Source of the DNA: Phyllobacterium sp. 628 | GTDB lineage: Bacteria > Pseudomonadota > Alphaproteobacteria > Rhizobiales > Rhizobiaceae | DNA length: 64,000 nucleotides | Direction: 5' to 3' | NCBI RefSeq assembly: GCF_014189505.1 | Contig: NZ_CP050301.1 | Location: 1,061,501 to 1,125,500, forward strand | Part shown: positions 62,588-64,000 of the stretch, in pieces | How the letters are laid out: each line of letters starts with the position of its first letter | Numbering within the stretch: the first letter of the stretch is position 1 | Notes under the pieces: generated by a model | Databases searched by the model: none | Told to the model about the DNA's origin: nothing | Seen by the model: only the letters and a program-made list of their open reading frames with translations | Made by a program: the position numbers and the translations under genes

Positions 62588-64000
62588 TTATAGCGCGATC
62601 AGTTTTTTGTCTTCGACAGGAGCCCCGTCGCTGATCAGATGGCGGAAGTCTTCAATCGGGCCGGGCATACCAAGATAAAAGCCTTGCCCGGCGGCACAGG
62701 ATTCACCCATCAGAAATTCCAGTTCATCCGGTGTTTCAATCCCTTCGGCCAGAACCGGCATTCCCAACCCGCGGCCAAGCCCGAGTACGGCTTTGACGAT
62801 AGCGGCGGCCTGTTCGTTTTTATCGACTGACTTGATGAAGGACCGGTCGATTTTGATCATATCAAACGGAAAAGCCCGAACATTGGACAGGGATGAATAG
62901 CCGGTGCCGAAATCGTCCATGGCGATGCGAACCCCCAACGCCTTCAACTGGCGCAAAGTGGTCAATGCGCGGTTCGTATCTTTGATCAGGGATGTCTCGG
63001 TGATTTCCAGTTCGAGCCGGTTGGATGGCAGTCCCGTCTTCAGCAGGGCGCTGTGAACACGCTGCGGAAAGTCATGGCTGTAGAGCTGCACAGCGGAGAC
63101 ATTTACCGCAACCGACAAAGGCTTGTCCCAGCTTGCCGCTTCCCTGCAGGCCTCGTTCAGTGCCCATTCCCCGAGCTGGAGGATCACGCCGCTTTCTTCT
63201 GCTATCGGAATGAAAATGGTCGGTGAGATATCGCCCTGGCGTGGATTGTGCCAACGCATCAGTGCTTCGAAGCCGGTGACAGCACCCGTATCCATCCGCA
63301 TTTGCGGCTGATAAACGAGGCGCAATTCGTTGCGCGGTAGCGCGTTACGCAAATCATGCTCGATCATGCGGCGTTCTCTGGCTTCGGCACCCATCTTCGC
63401 CTCGAAGAAGCGGTAGGTGTTACGGCCCTCGGCCTTGGCTTGATACAAGGCAGTATCGGCCTGATTGAGCAAGGTTTCCCGGTCATTGGCATCAACGGGG
63501 AAGATCGCGATACCAATACTGGTCGAGATCAGGAAGCCAATGGGTGAATTGAGGTTCTCCGATTGCAGGGCTTCGAGAATTTTATCGGCCAGGCGGCTTG
63601 CCGCTGTTGGTGTAACGAGCCCCGGTACGATAACGGCAAATTCGTCGCCGCCGAGCCGCGCCAGCATATCATCCATGCCGAGAAGTCGGCTGATCGCACC
63701 GGACACGCGCCGCAGGATGTCGTCGCCCGCAGCATGCCCGAAGAGATCATTGACCTCCTTGAAACGATCAAGATCAAGGCAGAACAGGGCAAGATAGGTC
63801 TCGCCATTGCTGTCGGTCGCGGCAATCAGCTGGTCGAGTCTTGCATTGAAATTACGCCGGTTGGGCAGGCCCGTCAGCGCATCGTGATGAGCGAGGTAAT
63901 TGATGTGTGCTTCAGCCTCCTTGCGTGAGCGCAGATCGCGCACCGCCAAGGCCCGGTGCCATTTTCCATTGAAATCAATGGTATGTGCAATCAGTTCCAC
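62588..64000 (-). CDS. GGDEF-EAL cyclic-di-GMP protein (N-terminus beyond the window)
   Basis: At least 470 residues. A partial sensor part (FNGKWHRALAVRDLRSRKEAEAHI, end of a PAS-like domain) is followed by GGDEF (HHDALTGLPNRRNFNARLDQ, active-site RLGGDEFAV) and EAL (GFEALMRWHNP; MDDFGTGYSSL; AEGIET). The GGDEF and EAL motifs are both intact, so synthesis and breakdown of c-di-GMP are both possible. The frame is open at the window edge, and other domains are likely upstream. Confidence 0.92.
   Translation of the reverse strand: MELIAHTIDFNGKWHRALAVRDLRSRKEAEAHINYLAHHDALTGLPNRRNFNARLDQLIAATDSNGETYLALFCLDLDRFKEVNDLFGHAAGDDILRRVSGAISRLLGMDDMLARLGGDEFAVIVPGLVTPTAASRLADKILEALQSENLNSPIGFLISTSIGIAIFPVDANDRETLLNQADTALYQAKAEGRNTYRFFEAKMGAEARERRMIEHDLRNALPRNELRLVYQPQMRMDTGAVTGFEALMRWHNPRQGDISPTIFIPIAEESGVILQLGEWALNEACREAASWDKPLSVAVNVSAVQLYSHDFPQRVHSALLKTGLPSNRLELEITETSLIKDTNRALTTLRQLKALGVRIAMDDFGTGYSSLSNVRAFPFDMIKIDRSFIKSVDKNEQAAAIVKAVLGLGRGLGMPVLAEGIETPDELEFLMGESCAAGQGFYLGMPGPIEDFRHLISDGAPVEDKKLIAL

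Overview
The window looks like chromosome of an alphaproteobacterium of the order Hyphomicrobiales (Rhizobiales), most likely near Brucella/Ochrobactrum or Phyllobacterium. The reasons are moderately high GC, many small families that are common in rhizobia (DUF1127, DUF1488, DUF1236, DUF768-like, DUF930, YidB, GlsB), TRAP and EamA transporters, and an HWE-type sensor kinase. This placement is an inference from gene content, not from a marker gene.

Region 1 (1-9.4 kb): the end of a thiamine salvage operon (pyrimidine-binding ABC protein, thiE, thiD), a lipoprotein followed by an exported GH35 beta-galactosidase with a ricin-like C-terminus, then a convergent DUF2339 membrane protein and a lytic transglycosylase. 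Region 2 (9.5-14.5 kb): a GntR/FadR regulator with its own operator-like repeats drives a TRAP transporter (dctPQM) and an L-idonate 5-dehydrogenase-like enzyme, which looks like a sugar-acid uptake and oxidation operon. Region 3 (15-40.5 kb): a housekeeping and accessory mix: a D,D-carboxypeptidase, three overlapping genes for membrane-anchored proteins, hydrolases, a frameshifted MFS gene, VOC/GST/cupin proteins, ArsR-MFS and TetR-VOC modules with clear palindromic operators, a 17-copy heptamer array touching the -35 box of the tetR promoter, a DUF930 protein, an ankyrin protein, a fatty-acid desaturase and a BPL_N-type protein. A family of long inverted intergenic repeats recurs at four places.

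Region 4 (40.54-61.36 kb) is a 20.7 kb genomic island. It is bounded by a perfect 113-bp direct repeat that begins exactly at the anticodon loop of tRNA-Arg(CCG) and runs through the tRNA 5' half into its upstream region. Its left end is defence-like: a frameshifted HNH nuclease, a zinc-ribbon protein, and an overlapping DUF262 + HEPN (MAE_28990-type) pair. The middle has a 284-bp miniature IS3 derivative, a DUF6880 gene between short direct repeats, an unrecognised Cys-cluster protein, a non-coding block with five GTAAAC motifs, a 1261-bp IS3/IS407-type element inserted in a gene for a small secreted protein, and the tyrosine recombinase. The right part has an epoxide hydrolase gene broken by a stop codon, a PAS/LOV-like HWE kinase with a response regulator, a haloacetate-dehalogenase-like hydrolase, and an XRE-ImmA/IrrE pair. 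That last pair lies between a degenerate att-like sequence at 59.09 kb and the right repeat, which suggests tandem integration.

Region 5 (61.4-64 kb): chromosomal backbone resumes with small secreted proteins and a GGDEF-EAL protein that runs off the window.
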